Source: Helicobacter sp. (GTDB lineage Bacteria > Campylobacterota > Campylobacteria > Campylobacterales > Helicobacteraceae). Taken from it: DNA of 11,129 nucleotides. Positions 1 through 7,034 of this stretch are shown one piece after another. The notes under the pieces are model-generated. The model was not told where the DNA came from, did no database searches, and worked only from the letters and a program-made list of their open reading frames with translations. A program made the position numbers and the translations under genes. The stretch lies in assembly GCA_029264655.1 (NCBI GenBank), contig JARHZY010000056.1, positions 1 through 11,129 on the forward strand, given 5' to 3'. Position 1 is the first letter of the stretch. Every line of letters begins with the position of its first letter.

Positions 1-1112
1 GTTTTTCTTTGTGAAAGTGGCACAAGCAAGGCAAAAAGCACCATTGCATAGCCACAAAATAAAAGCATTGGTAAAGAGGAACTAGTAAGTGCAATAAAAT
101 TTTGGAAATAAATATTACCTATAAAAACTGGAAATAATAAAATAATAGCAAACATACTTCTAAAATGTATATAAAAACCCCATACTAGAAACAAAAGTCC
201 TACATAAAATGGTATAAGATTGAGTAGGAATAGATAATAAAGATGTTTGCCAAAAAAGAAATATAAAATGCCTAATACATATGATGGTAAAACAGGAGCA
301 AAATTTGTTGTGCTTAACCGCACTGTTATGTAGGTATCTCCAAGAATATGATAACCGGGATAACCTAGCCAAAACTGAAAAATACCAAATATTATAATTA
401 ATAATCCGCTCAATACAAGAAAAATCCTATCTTTTGCATTGAATGTAGGTAACAAGGTGGTTTGTTTGATGTTGTTTTGTTTTGGATACATTATATTGAA
501 ATCGCGTATATAAGTCTTTAATGGGATAAAGAAAAACCATAGCATAACACAAAATGCCAAGATATAAATAAGTCTGCTAGCATAATCTTGTAACAATGAA
601 CTTGAAAATTCAGTAGTGTAGCTTAAAATACCAATATTTTGCCCCAATTGAAGTTGGTATCGCACTTTTATTTCAATAAAGTCATTATCCTTTGCAGTTT
701 GGTATGTTGATATTACACCTCCTAGGCTATCTATCTTTTTATTCCATTGTATATTGTTTGGAGTAATTTTACTAAATTTTCTATGTGCTTTGAAAATTTG
801 ACTATCAAATAGCAATTTAATGCGATAAGTATGTATTTCTGCTCCACTCTTTTCACATGCTTGCTGGCAAGAGTGCAAAAATGCTAGATTTTTGGTATTT
901 ATCCTACTTGCCTCATTGCATTCTGCCCTACATTGCTCTATTGTAGGAAAAATCTCACTATCTACAACCATTTTAGCATAGTCTATCCTATCCTCACTCA
1001 TAAAATGTAAAATTCCAAAAATAATCCATACCACTATAAAGAGTGTAAGCCAAATAATAAGGGCAATTTTTGTGCCTTTACTTAATTGTGTTTGTTTTAA
1101 AATCTTAAACAT
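1..1112 (-). CDS. GT-C-like polytopic membrane protein, third gene of gtr-type cassette (3' end outside window)
   Basis: The reading frame is open for 370 codons from ATG at 1112 to the window edge, so the N-terminus is complete and the C-terminus is missing. An AAGG ribosome site lies 6 nt before the ATG, inside the end of the preceding gene, whose stop it overlaps (ATGTTTAA). Visible parts: membrane helix about residues 16-37; a large probably periplasmic domain about 38-178 with two CX3C pairs (C61/C65 and C82/C86); then helices about 181-198 and 229-249 and further hydrophobic segments. The loop after the third helix reads GYPGYHILGDTY, with Asp259 placed like the catalytic acidic residue of GT-C lipid-linked-sugar transferases. 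Next to GtrB- and GtrA-like genes, the best inference is the periplasmic transferase of the cassette (a GtrC counterpart). No specific family is recognised, and sugar and acceptor are unknown. It could instead be another polymer-related membrane protein. Confidence 0.75.
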   Translation of the reverse strand, partial: MFKILKQTQLSKGTKIALIIWLTLFIVVWIIFGILHFMSEDRIDYAKMVVDSEIFPTIEQCRAECNEASRINTKNLAFLHSCQQACEKSGAEIHTYRIKLLFDSQIFKAHRKFSKITPNNIQWNKKIDSLGGVISTYQTAKDNDFIEIKVRYQLQLGQNIGILSYTTEFSSSLLQDYASRLIYILAFCVMLWFFFIPLKTYIRDFNIMYPKQNNIKQTTLLPTFNAKDRIFLVLSGLLIIIFGIFQFWLGYPGYHILGDTYITVRLSTTNFAPVLPSYVLGILYFFFGKHLYYLFLLNLIPFYVGLLFLVWGFYIHFRSMFAIILLFPVFIGNIYFQNFIALTSSSLPMLLFCGYAMVLFALLVPLSQRK

Positions 1113-1626
1113 TACGCACCTTTTTTCTATAAATAAATATTTTTCTTGCATAAAAACCATAAAATGCCACAATAAATGAGGCTAAAATTTTTGCAATAAT
1201 TGCTTCAAAACCCAAAAACTCCACGCAAAACCATAAAATCAATGTATTTAATCCTATACCTATCGTATTAATAAGATAAGTTAATCCTATCTCAAAACTT
1301 GAACGTAAATGCGAAGCACCAAAAATAAAACGTCTATACAGAACAATGCCAACCGCACTAGCACATACAAAAACAATAAGTGAAGCAAAAATATAATATA
1401 CACCACAAAATTTATACAATATATAAAATCCTATTAATTCTATAAATGCTATTAAACCACCAATAAAAAAATAAAGTAAAATCTGTTTTGTTGTGCCACC
1501 ATGTAGAGTATTTTGTGTGCTAGAATTACTAGTATTTGCAAATGGTGTAGCATTAGTTTGCATACCAACAATCTTTACCCTATCCATGTTATCTTGTGTT
1601 TGAGAATCTGAACTGCTACTTTGCAT
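1105..1626 (-). CDS. gtrA: GtrA-like small membrane protein (putative lipid-linked sugar flippase)
   Basis: This 173-residue protein has the GtrA family layout: four membrane helices at about residues 49-71, 77-98, 111-138 and 142-166, with basic residues in the short loops (LYRR, YARK) and a lysine/arginine-rich C-terminus. Family members are thought to help move undecaprenyl-phosphate-linked glucose or other sugars across the inner membrane. The N-terminus has about 46 extra polar residues rich in Ser, Thr, Asn and Gln, longer than usual for the family. Internal Met14 and Met22 are possible later starts, but the ATG at 1626 has a good AAGGA site 5 nt upstream and lies one base after the stop of the glycosyltransferase gene, so the first start is preferred. 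The 3' end overlaps the next gene by 8 nt, implying translational coupling. The family call is firm; the direction and identity of the substrate are inferred. Confidence 0.87.
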   Translation of the reverse strand: MQSSSSDSQTQDNMDRVKIVGMQTNATPFANTSNSSTQNTLHGGTTKQILLYFFIGGLIAFIELIGFYILYKFCGVYYIFASLIVFVCASAVGIVLYRRFIFGASHLRSSFEIGLTYLINTIGIGLNTLILWFCVEFLGFEAIIAKILASFIVAFYGFYARKIFIYRKKVRNV

Positions 1627-1627
1627 T

Positions 1628-2860
1628 TTATTCCTTGTTTCTGATACTTATGGCAGAATCTTGTGTGCTAAATCTAGGTGTTTGCAAATACACAAGATAA
1701 CGAGATTCCTTAATACTTTTTGTAATAAGATAAGCCAAAAGCCCAGCAATACATAGCACAACAGCAATCACCATAAGCCCAACACACACAAAAAGTGTAG
1801 GAAATCTTGCCACCTTAGAAGTCTCTAAAAATTCTAAAAAAATAGGCACACCAAGAATCAAAGAAAGCAAACAACATAATATGCTTAATACCCCAAAAAC
1901 AAGCAGGGGACGCTCACTAAACAATAAATTAAGAATCATAAGTGAAATCTTAAATCCATCTTTAAAAGTTGATAGTTTAGAAAAACTCCCCTCAGGACGC
2001 AATTTATACGGAGCTTTTATTTCATCAGTGCGAAATCTTTGCTCCAACGCATAAATAGTAAGTTCAGTTTCTATTTCAAAGCCATTGCTATGGGCAGGAA
2101 AACTTTTAACAAAAGGACGAGAAAAGATTCTATATCCACTAAGCATATCATTAATTTTTGTGCCAAAAAGCATTTGTGTGCTTTTAGAAAATAATTTATT
2201 GCCAAAGCCATGCCCACGACGATATACACTAGAATCTCCATCTCGTGCTATATTAAGCATATCAAGTTGTTGCGTCTTAAAAAGCTCTAATGCATATGGT
2301 AAAATTGAGGCATCATGTTCTGTATCCGCATCAATCATAACATAGTAATCTGCATCTACTAATGCAAATGCTTCTCGTATAACTGCCCCCTTACCTTGTG
2401 TGCTTACCTTGTAAAGAGTGATATTGTAATAAGTCGTGTTTTGAGTATTTAATACATCTTGATCTTTAAAATCATTATTTTTAAATGCCGTATTTGCACT
2501 ATGGTATATATTAGAATTTATTGCTTCTATCTTTTTATTATTAGAATCTAATTTATTTTCTAGGTTGTCAAGAATTTTTGATTCCACAATAGCATAGGAG
2601 TTATCACTTGAATTATTATCAAAAACATAGATATACGCGTTTGGTAAATAACTTAAAACTTCATCAATTACTTGGGCTATAGTTTTTTCTTCATTATAGC
2701 AAGGAATAATGATGGCTATTTTGCCAAAAGATTCTGATAGTATATTTTTGTGATTACTTTTTTTTAATGTGCTTGCGGTATAACCCCCCCCCCCCCCTAT
2801 TTTCAAATATGCATGATTGTTCGTGTGTGATATTTTGCAATGTAGTATGCTTATTGGCAA
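1628..2860 (-). CDS. Family 2 glycosyltransferase, GtrB/DPM1-like, with poly-G phase-variable 5' end
   Basis: A membrane-anchored GT2 enzyme predicted to move a sugar from a nucleotide donor to undecaprenyl phosphate on the cytoplasmic side. Residues (TTG start) show the GT-A core: IAIIIPCYNEE at 48-58, DNNSSD at 81-86, QGKGAVIREAF at 155-165, the DAD metal site at 177-179, LSGYRIFSR at 240-248 and E263/E265. Two C-terminal helices at about 320-345 and 353-380 fit GtrB/DPM1-like proteins. An Asn-rich stretch at about 97-148 looks like an insertion. Residues 22-26 are five glycines encoded by 14 consecutive G. In the frame of the catalytic domain the only upstream start is TTG at 2860, with a weak ribosome site and an in-frame stop just above. 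A much better start, ATG at 2900 with GAGG, is one base out of frame. The gene is therefore ON only from TTG, or OFF from ATG, at this tract length. It leads the gtr-like cassette. Confidence 0.85.
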   Translation of the reverse strand: MPISILHCKISHTNNHAYLKIGGGGGYTASTLKKSNHKNILSESFGKIAIIIPCYNEEKTIAQVIDEVLSYLPNAYIYVFDNNSSDNSYAIVESKILDNLENKLDSNNKKIEAINSNIYHSANTAFKNNDFKDQDVLNTQNTTYYNITLYKVSTQGKGAVIREAFALVDADYYVMIDADTEHDASILPYALELFKTQQLDMLNIARDGDSSVYRRGHGFGNKLFSKSTQMLFGTKINDMLSGYRIFSRPFVKSFPAHSNGFEIETELTIYALEQRFRTDEIKAPYKLRPEGSFSKLSTFKDGFKISLMILNLLFSERPLLVFGVLSILCCLLSLILGVPIFLEFLETSKVARFPTLFVCVGLMVIAVVLCIAGLLAYLITKSIKESRYLVYLQTPRFSTQDSAISIRNKE

Positions 2861-2900
2861 AGCAATTATGTCGCTTTAAAACAGCATTATGATATATCAT
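2754..2900 (-). other. Alternative 5' reading frame of the glycosyltransferase gene, 48 codons (OFF-state product at G14)
   Basis: An ATG at 2900 follows a clear GAGG ribosome site (2909-2912, 8-nt spacer) and reads through the G tract in the wrong phase, ending at a TAA at 2754-2756. Removing one G, or adding two, would join this start to the glycosyltransferase domain and give a protein of about 423-424 residues. I infer that this is the native start and that the short frame is the OFF form. It is not proposed as an independent gene. Confidence 0.55.
2784..2797 (-). repeat. Poly-G(14) homopolymer, phase-variation tract
   Basis: Fourteen consecutive C on the plus strand are 14 G in the coding strand of the glycosyltransferase gene, in a window where runs of even five G/C are rare. 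Such tracts change length by slipped-strand mispairing and act as ON/OFF switches for surface-structure genes in Helicobacter and Campylobacter. From the TTG start, 13 G leads to TAA after CAT and 15 G leads to TAA after AAG, so both neighbouring lengths cut the protein before its catalytic domain. The tract lengths seen in a sequence can also reflect sequencing error. Confidence 0.9.
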
Positions 2901-2908
2901 AACTTTTA

Positions 2909-2913
2909 CCTCA
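2909..2913 (-). promoter_or_regulatory. Ribosome binding site TGAGG for ATG at 2900
   Basis: The minus strand reads TTGAGGTAAAAGTT directly before ATG at 2900, with GAGG 8 nt from the start. The TTG at 2860 has only a weak purine stretch (AAAGCGA) 10 nt upstream. This site is the main reason to doubt the TTG start of the glycosyltransferase. Confidence 0.65.
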
Positions 2914-3171
2914 ATCAAAATTGTATAGAAATTAATAAAGCAAAAAATATACCTATTTATTGAGCTTATAGTGTAAGAAAATTTTATACAATTCCACTAT
3001 TATGTATATTTGTAATGATTATATTTCCTAAATTTTGTTTTTATCTTTCTTATTTAATATTATTCTCAAACTATCCGATGAAAATAATGTAGCATAAATT
3101 GTAATTCTATTGCTATGCTAAAAGATGAATATGGTAATTCATTGTAGTTTTTATAGTGAGTAGATAGCATG

Positions 3172-3199
3172 AAAAATATAGCTTTTCTACTCTTGCTAT
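3172..3199 (-). terminator. recA: Possible weak terminator downstream of recA
   Basis: On the minus strand ATAGC (3199-3195) pairs with GCTAT (3182-3178) around a 12-nt loop, followed by ATTTTT. The stem is short and A/T-rich and lies about 65 nt after the recA stop, so this is a tentative call. Confidence 0.25.
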
Positions 3200-3262
3200 T
3201 ATAAAATATACAAATATCTATGTTTTAATTTTAAAATGGCTGTATATATCCAGACATAATGC

Positions 3263-4303
3263 CTATTCACTTGCTTCTAATTCATCAGGTAAAGGCATAA
3301 TCTCATCGCTTGTGCCAATTTGCTCTTTTATTTTTGCAGCAATTTCGTTTGCAATAGCCACATTATCTTTTAAAAATATTTTTGCATTTTCTCTTCCTTG
3401 TCCAATTTTTTTATCTCCATACGAAAGCCATGCACCACTTTTATCTACAATATCAAGCTTAACACCATAATCAATAATTTCACCCTCTTTACTAATCCCC
3501 TCACCAAACATAATATCAAATTCAGCTTCCCTAAATGGTGGGGCAACCTTGTTTTTTACCACTTTTGCTTTTGCACGATTACCAATAATATTATCACTTT
3601 GTTTTAGTGTTGCCACTTTGCGTATATCAATACGCACACTCGCATAAAATTTTAATGCATTACCTCCCGTTGTTGTTTCGGGACTACCATAACCCATAAC
3701 ACCAATTTTCATACGGATTTGATTAATGAATATCACCGTGGTATTCATTCTTGATAAAACGCCTGTAATCTTACGCAAAGCATGACTCATAAGCCTTGCT
3801 TGCAAACCTACATGTTGATCACCCATATCACCATCAATTTCTGCTTTAGGGGTTAGGGCTGCTACAGAATCTACAACGATTAAATCAACACCACCGCTAC
3901 ATGCAATCGTCTCTAAAATACTCAAAGCTTGCTCACCATTATCTGGTTGGCTTACTAAAAGGTTTTCGGTATCAACACCAAGATTTTTTGCATAATATAC
4001 ATCAAGAGCATGTTCTGCGTCAATAAAAGCACATACACCGCCATTTTTTTGGCATTCAGCAATAACTTGTAATGATAATGTAGTTTTACCGCTAGATTCT
4101 GGTCCATAAATCTCAATAATTCTACCTTTGGGAACACCACCGATACCAAGTGCTAAATCAAGTCCTAACGAACCCGTTGATATAGCATCTATTTTTTCTA
4201 CTTGTTTATCACCAAGTCGTATAAGCACACCTTTACCAAATGCTTTATCTACTTGTTTCATTGCATTTTCCAATGCTTTTTGTTTATTTGGATCAATTGC
4301 CAT
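3263..4303 (-). CDS. recA: RecA recombinase
   Basis: An ATP-dependent DNA strand-exchange protein for homologous recombination and repair, acting as a filament on single-stranded DNA. The 346-residue protein matches the family's usual length (about 350). Visible landmarks: N-terminal polymerisation region about 1-33, Walker A GPESSGKT at 67-74, EH at 97-98 near the ATP site, Walker B LIVVD at 141-145, L1 loop around 155-165, L2 loop NQIRMKIGVMGYGSPETT at 194-211, GGNALKFYASVR after it, and a short acidic tail (DEIMPLPDELEASE). The ATG at 4303 has AAAGGG about 5 nt upstream and gives the standard MAIDPNKQKALENAM start. It is a single-gene unit, divergent from the methionine operon and separated from the glycosyltransferase by a spacer. 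No LexA-type operator was recognised upstream, in line with the lack of a classical SOS system in Helicobacter. Confidence 0.98.
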   Translation of the reverse strand: MAIDPNKQKALENAMKQVDKAFGKGVLIRLGDKQVEKIDAISTGSLGLDLALGIGGVPKGRIIEIYGPESSGKTTLSLQVIAECQKNGGVCAFIDAEHALDVYYAKNLGVDTENLLVSQPDNGEQALSILETIACSGGVDLIVVDSVAALTPKAEIDGDMGDQHVGLQARLMSHALRKITGVLSRMNTTVIFINQIRMKIGVMGYGSPETTTGGNALKFYASVRIDIRKVATLKQSDNIIGNRAKAKVVKNKVAPPFREAEFDIMFGEGISKEGEIIDYGVKLDIVDKSGAWLSYGDKKIGQGRENAKIFLKDNVAIANEIAAKIKEQIGTSDEIMPLPDELEASE

Positions 4304-4333
4304 TTTTACCCTTTATATAGTAAATTTTATAAA

Positions 4334-4359
4334 ATTCTAGCATGATAATGTGGATTATA
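4334..4359 (-). promoter_or_regulatory. recA: Candidate recA -10 elements
   Basis: Two candidates lie upstream of recA on the minus strand: a perfect TATAAT at 4359-4354 and an extended form TGCTAGAAT ending at 4334. They imply leaders of roughly 44 or 24 nt. There is no obvious -35 box, as is usual in this phylum. TATAAT-like sequences occur by chance in such A/T-rich DNA, so the call is tentative. Confidence 0.35.
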
Positions 4360-4566
4360 TAAAAAGAATAGTGTTTTATTATAAAAAACTTTAACTATAT
4401 AAGTGCAACATTTTTACTTTTATATTGTAATTATGGCATATATTATTTTTATAGAAATAAATAAATAAAATTCTAATTTATAGAATTAAATATATTATTA
4501 GTTCATTTTTATAAAATAAAGCTAATTAATTAATATAAAATATTATTTATTTTACAAAAAAATTAA

Positions 4567-4643
4567 ATTACAATATGTATTTTATGAAAAAAAGTAACAT
4601 ATAATCTATTTTATGCAATTTTTTGTATATTACATATTGTAAT
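4567..4643. repeat. 13-bp perfect inverted repeat pair upstream of metY (operator-like)
   Basis: ATTACAATATGTA at 4567-4579 is repeated as its exact complement TACATATTGTAAT at 4631-4643. The right copy is itself a palindrome, ATTACA-TAT-TGTAAT (4629-4643). The left copy, ATTACA-ATA-TGTATT (4567-4581), has one mismatch. A third ATATTGTAAT half lies at 4422-4431. The pair brackets the best metY -10 candidate (4600-4605), which suggests a dimeric regulator or a hairpin, but no regulator is identified. Confidence 0.5.
4600..4605 (+). promoter_or_regulatory. Candidate metY-metA -10 element TATAAT
   Basis: A perfect TATAAT lies between the two inverted-repeat copies, which would give a leader of about 100 nt. 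An alternative TATTAT at 4659-4664, preceded by TGT, would give a leader of about 42 nt. AGTAACA (complement TGTTACT) directly abuts the first candidate. Confidence 0.35.
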
Positions 4644-4712
4644 TTTATTTTTTTGTGTTATTATGTTTATTAATCCAAATACATTGGAAAAGAACAACAG
4701 AAAGGATACAAT

Positions 4713-5999
4713 ATGGCGAATTTACCTCATCACAATTTTTCACAAGATACTTTGGCATTACATGCTGGATACACTTATGATACACAACGCACCATAAGTG
4801 TGCCAATCTACCAAAACACAGCCTATAGCTTTGAAAGTCTTGCACAAGCAGCTGCAAGGTTTGGTTTGGCAGAGCTTGGTAATATTTATACGCGTTTGAG
4901 TAATCCAACTACTGATGTATTAGGGGCAAGACTTGCCGCAATAGAAGGTGGGGTATTTGGCGTGCCTACTTCTAGTGGCAGTGCAGCGATTTTTTATGCA
5001 ATTGCAAATTGCACAGAATGTGGAGATAATATTGTTTTTGCAAATAAAATCTATGGTGGCACACAAACGCTTTTTACCCATACATTCAAACGATTTGGTA
5101 TTGAATCTAGAGTATTTGATATTGATAATATTGCATCATTAGAATCAGTAATAGATTCAAAAACAAAAGCGATTTTCTTTGAAAGTATTTCAAATCCACA
5201 AATTTCAATCGCTGATACAAAAGCAATTACAGCTATTGCAAAACGGCATGGTATTCTTACAATTTGCGATAATACTATCGCCACAGCTTTTTTACACAAA
5301 CCTTTTGAATATGGTGTTGATATTAGTGTATATAGTCTTAGTAAATATATAAATGGGCAAGGTAGTGCTTTAGGTGGAGCGATTATAGAACGCAATGGTT
5401 TAAATGAGTTTATTAAAAATAATTCTCGCTATACCGCATTTAATACACCAGATGCAAGCTATCATGGATTAGTATATACCAACCTACCTTTACCTTGCTT
5501 TAGTATTCGCCTTATTACAGAATGGCTTAGAAATATTGGAGCTACTCTTTCTCCGCAGTCAGCTTGGCTTATTTTGCAAGGATTAGAAACTTTAGCATTG
5601 CGTATAAAACAACATAGTCAAAATGCTCTTGAAGTAGCAAGATTTTTAGAATCTCATCCAAAAGTTACAAGTGTCGCATATCCGGGTTTATCAAGCGATC
5701 CCTACTACCATCTTTTAAAACAATATTATGTCGATGGGCAAAGTTCAGGGCTACTTAGCTTTGAAGCACAAAGCTTTGAAGAAGCCCAAAAAATTTGTAA
5801 TAATGTAGCAATTTTTGCAATAGTAGCAAATATTGGCGATTCTAAATCACTGATTATACACCCCGCCTCTACTACACACTCACAATTAAGTAAAGAAGAG
5901 CTTATAAAAGTTGGAATCACGCCTTGCACCATACGATTAAGTATTGGTTTGGAATCAAGTAAAGATTTGATTGCTGATTTACAACAAGCACTAGAATAA
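4713..5999 (+). CDS. metY: O-acetylhomoserine sulfhydrylase, PLP-dependent (MetY type)
   Basis: A 428-residue Cys/Met-metabolism PLP enzyme (fold type I), predicted to make L-homocysteine from O-acetylhomoserine and sulfide in the cytoplasm. Landmarks: LALHAGY at 14-20, VPIYQNTAY at 30-38, YTRLSNPT at 59-66 (the Tyr and Arg contact the PLP of the neighbouring subunit), SSGSAA at 87-92 for the phosphate, FFESISNP at 155-162, CDNT with Asp186, and the PLP lysine K211 in SLSKY. The length of about 430 and the insert after the lysine motif fit MetY better than the shorter MetB/MetC (about 380-400). After K211 the motif reads YINGQG, where most relatives have GHG. The ATG at 4713 has AAGGA 6 nt upstream. 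The gene lies 12 nt before metA, so the two are surely co-transcribed, and MetA's predicted product is this enzyme's substrate. Cystathionine gamma-synthase activity cannot be excluded. Confidence 0.9.
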   Translation: MANLPHHNFSQDTLALHAGYTYDTQRTISVPIYQNTAYSFESLAQAAARFGLAELGNIYTRLSNPTTDVLGARLAAIEGGVFGVPTSSGSAAIFYAIANCTECGDNIVFANKIYGGTQTLFTHTFKRFGIESRVFDIDNIASLESVIDSKTKAIFFESISNPQISIADTKAITAIAKRHGILTICDNTIATAFLHKPFEYGVDISVYSLSKYINGQGSALGGAIIERNGLNEFIKNNSRYTAFNTPDASYHGLVYTNLPLPCFSIRLITEWLRNIGATLSPQSAWLILQGLETLALRIKQHSQNALEVARFLESHPKVTSVAYPGLSSDPYYHLLKQYYVDGQSSGLLSFEAQSFEEAQKICNNVAIFAIVANIGDSKSLIIHPASTTHSQLSKEELIKVGITPCTIRLSIGLESSKDLIADLQQALE

Positions 6000-6011
6000 T
6001 AAGGAGCAAAT

Positions 6012-6893
6012 ATGCCTATTGTCATTCCAGAAGATATACCTGCATATTCCCTATTAAGCCAAAATGCTTTTATTATGGGGGCAAAAAAGGCAAATAGACA
6101 AGATATTAGAACATTGGAAGTATTGCTAATTAATCTTATGCCAACAAAGATTGAAACTGAAAATCAGATTCTAAGTTTGCTTGCAAATTCACCCTTACAA
6201 GTGCATATTACACTTTTATCTACGGCAAGTTATATTGGCACAAACACACCAAAAAGCCATTTAGAACGATTTTATGTAAATTTTGCTGATATTAGTGGGC
6301 GTAAATTTGATGGTGCAATTGTTACAGGAGCACCTATTGAACATTTACATTTTGAAGAAGTGGCATATTGGCATGAAATTACATATATTATGAATTATCT
6401 TAAAAGCCATTGCACAAGCACACTCTATCTTTGTTGGGGGGCTATGGCTGGACTTTACCACTTTCACAAGATTCCAAAAATTATATTACCCAAAAAAATT
6501 TTTGGTATATATGAACATAATATTATAGAAAAAGATTTATTGCTAAATGGCTTAGATGAAATAATCAAAATGCCACATTCAAGACATTCAGGCATTGATG
6601 AAATGAAGGTAAGAGAATCAAAACTTAAAATTCTGCTTGAAGGAGAACTAAGCGGTATTAGTGCTATAAAAGATGAAAAAGATTTTTATATACTTGCCCA
6701 TCCAGAATATGCTAAAGACACATTATTGCTTGAATATGAGCGAGATAAAAATAAAGGTTTAGGGATTGCAAAACCCCTTAATTATTTTAATAAACAAGGA
6801 GAGCCGATTTTATCATGGAAATCAAGTGCGAGCGTGCTTTTTGCAAATTGGCTTAATTTTTCTGTTTATCAAGATACACCTTTTGTGTTGTAA
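6012..6893 (+). CDS. metA: Homoserine O-acetyltransferase, MetA family
   Basis: MetA activates L-homoserine by acylation, the first committed step of methionine synthesis. The 293-residue protein aligns from end to end with the E. coli enzyme by eye: NLMPTKIETE at 41-50, the catalytic Cys141 in CWGAMAGLYHF, GIYEHNI at 165-171, MPHSRH at 187-192, and the catalytic His230 and Glu232 in HPEY. Position 110, in TGAPIEHLHF, is Glu. E. coli has Gly there and uses succinyl-CoA, while Glu at this position is the established mark of acetyl-CoA use, so the family name 'succinyltransferase' would probably be wrong here. AAGGAG lies 6 nt before the ATG, in the 12-nt gap after metY. The partner gene, an O-acetylhomoserine sulfhydrylase, supports the same conclusion. 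No clear terminator follows. Confidence 0.95.
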   Translation: MPIVIPEDIPAYSLLSQNAFIMGAKKANRQDIRTLEVLLINLMPTKIETENQILSLLANSPLQVHITLLSTASYIGTNTPKSHLERFYVNFADISGRKFDGAIVTGAPIEHLHFEEVAYWHEITYIMNYLKSHCTSTLYLCWGAMAGLYHFHKIPKIILPKKIFGIYEHNIIEKDLLLNGLDEIIKMPHSRHSGIDEMKVRESKLKILLEGELSGISAIKDEKDFYILAHPEYAKDTLLLEYERDKNKGLGIAKPLNYFNKQGEPILSWKSSASVLFANWLNFSVYQDTPFVL

Positions 6894-7034
6894 ATCTCTT
6901 ATGTATTAATATATTAGGATACTAAAAAGGCTTTGCCAAAGTAATATTATTATCACCCACTAATGCAAATGTATTTATAATATTTTGAACATTAAAATAT
7001 TAATGGCTAGCATAATAATGCAACGATTGCAACC

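Larger units (their letters stand above)
2901..3262. other. Non-coding spacer between recA 3' end and glycosyltransferase gene
   Basis: An A/T-rich spacer of 362 bases with no credible gene on either strand. It must hold the cassette promoter. On the minus strand there are -10-like sequences (for example TGTATAAAAT around 2983-2992), but none stands out. A weak hairpin with a T run lies at 3172-3199. Confidence 0.6.
4304..4712. other. Divergent recA-metY intergenic region, extremely A/T-rich
   Basis: This 409-base spacer holds the promoters of both divergent units. From 4441 to 4620 only 16 of 180 bases are G or C. Besides the promoters and the inverted repeat pair listed separately, it has a small hairpin at 4469-4487 (AATTCTA, 5-nt loop, TAGAATT). 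No coding frame or RNA gene was recognised. Confidence 0.7.

Noticed and set aside
160..372. Short minus-strand open frame of 70 codons
   Set aside because: It overlaps the continuous GT-C-like frame (1-1112) in another phase and has no ribosome site or recognisable motif.
2085..2345. Plus-strand open frame of 86 codons inside the glycosyltransferase gene
   Set aside because: It is antisense to a strongly supported gene and looks like a low-stop shadow frame.
2784..2797. Treating the glycosyltransferase as a pseudogene
   Set aside because: The reading frame is intact from TTG 2860, and the tract length is expected to vary reversibly, so phase-variable gene is the better description.
5051..6025. 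Minus-strand open frames of 114 and 99 codons across metY
   Set aside because: Both are antisense shadows of a well-supported PLP enzyme, with no motifs of their own.
6928..6940. CTTTGCCAAAG as a metA terminator
   Set aside because: The palindrome leaves a one-base loop and no T run follows, so it cannot act as an intrinsic terminator. It is kept only as part of the repeat comparison.
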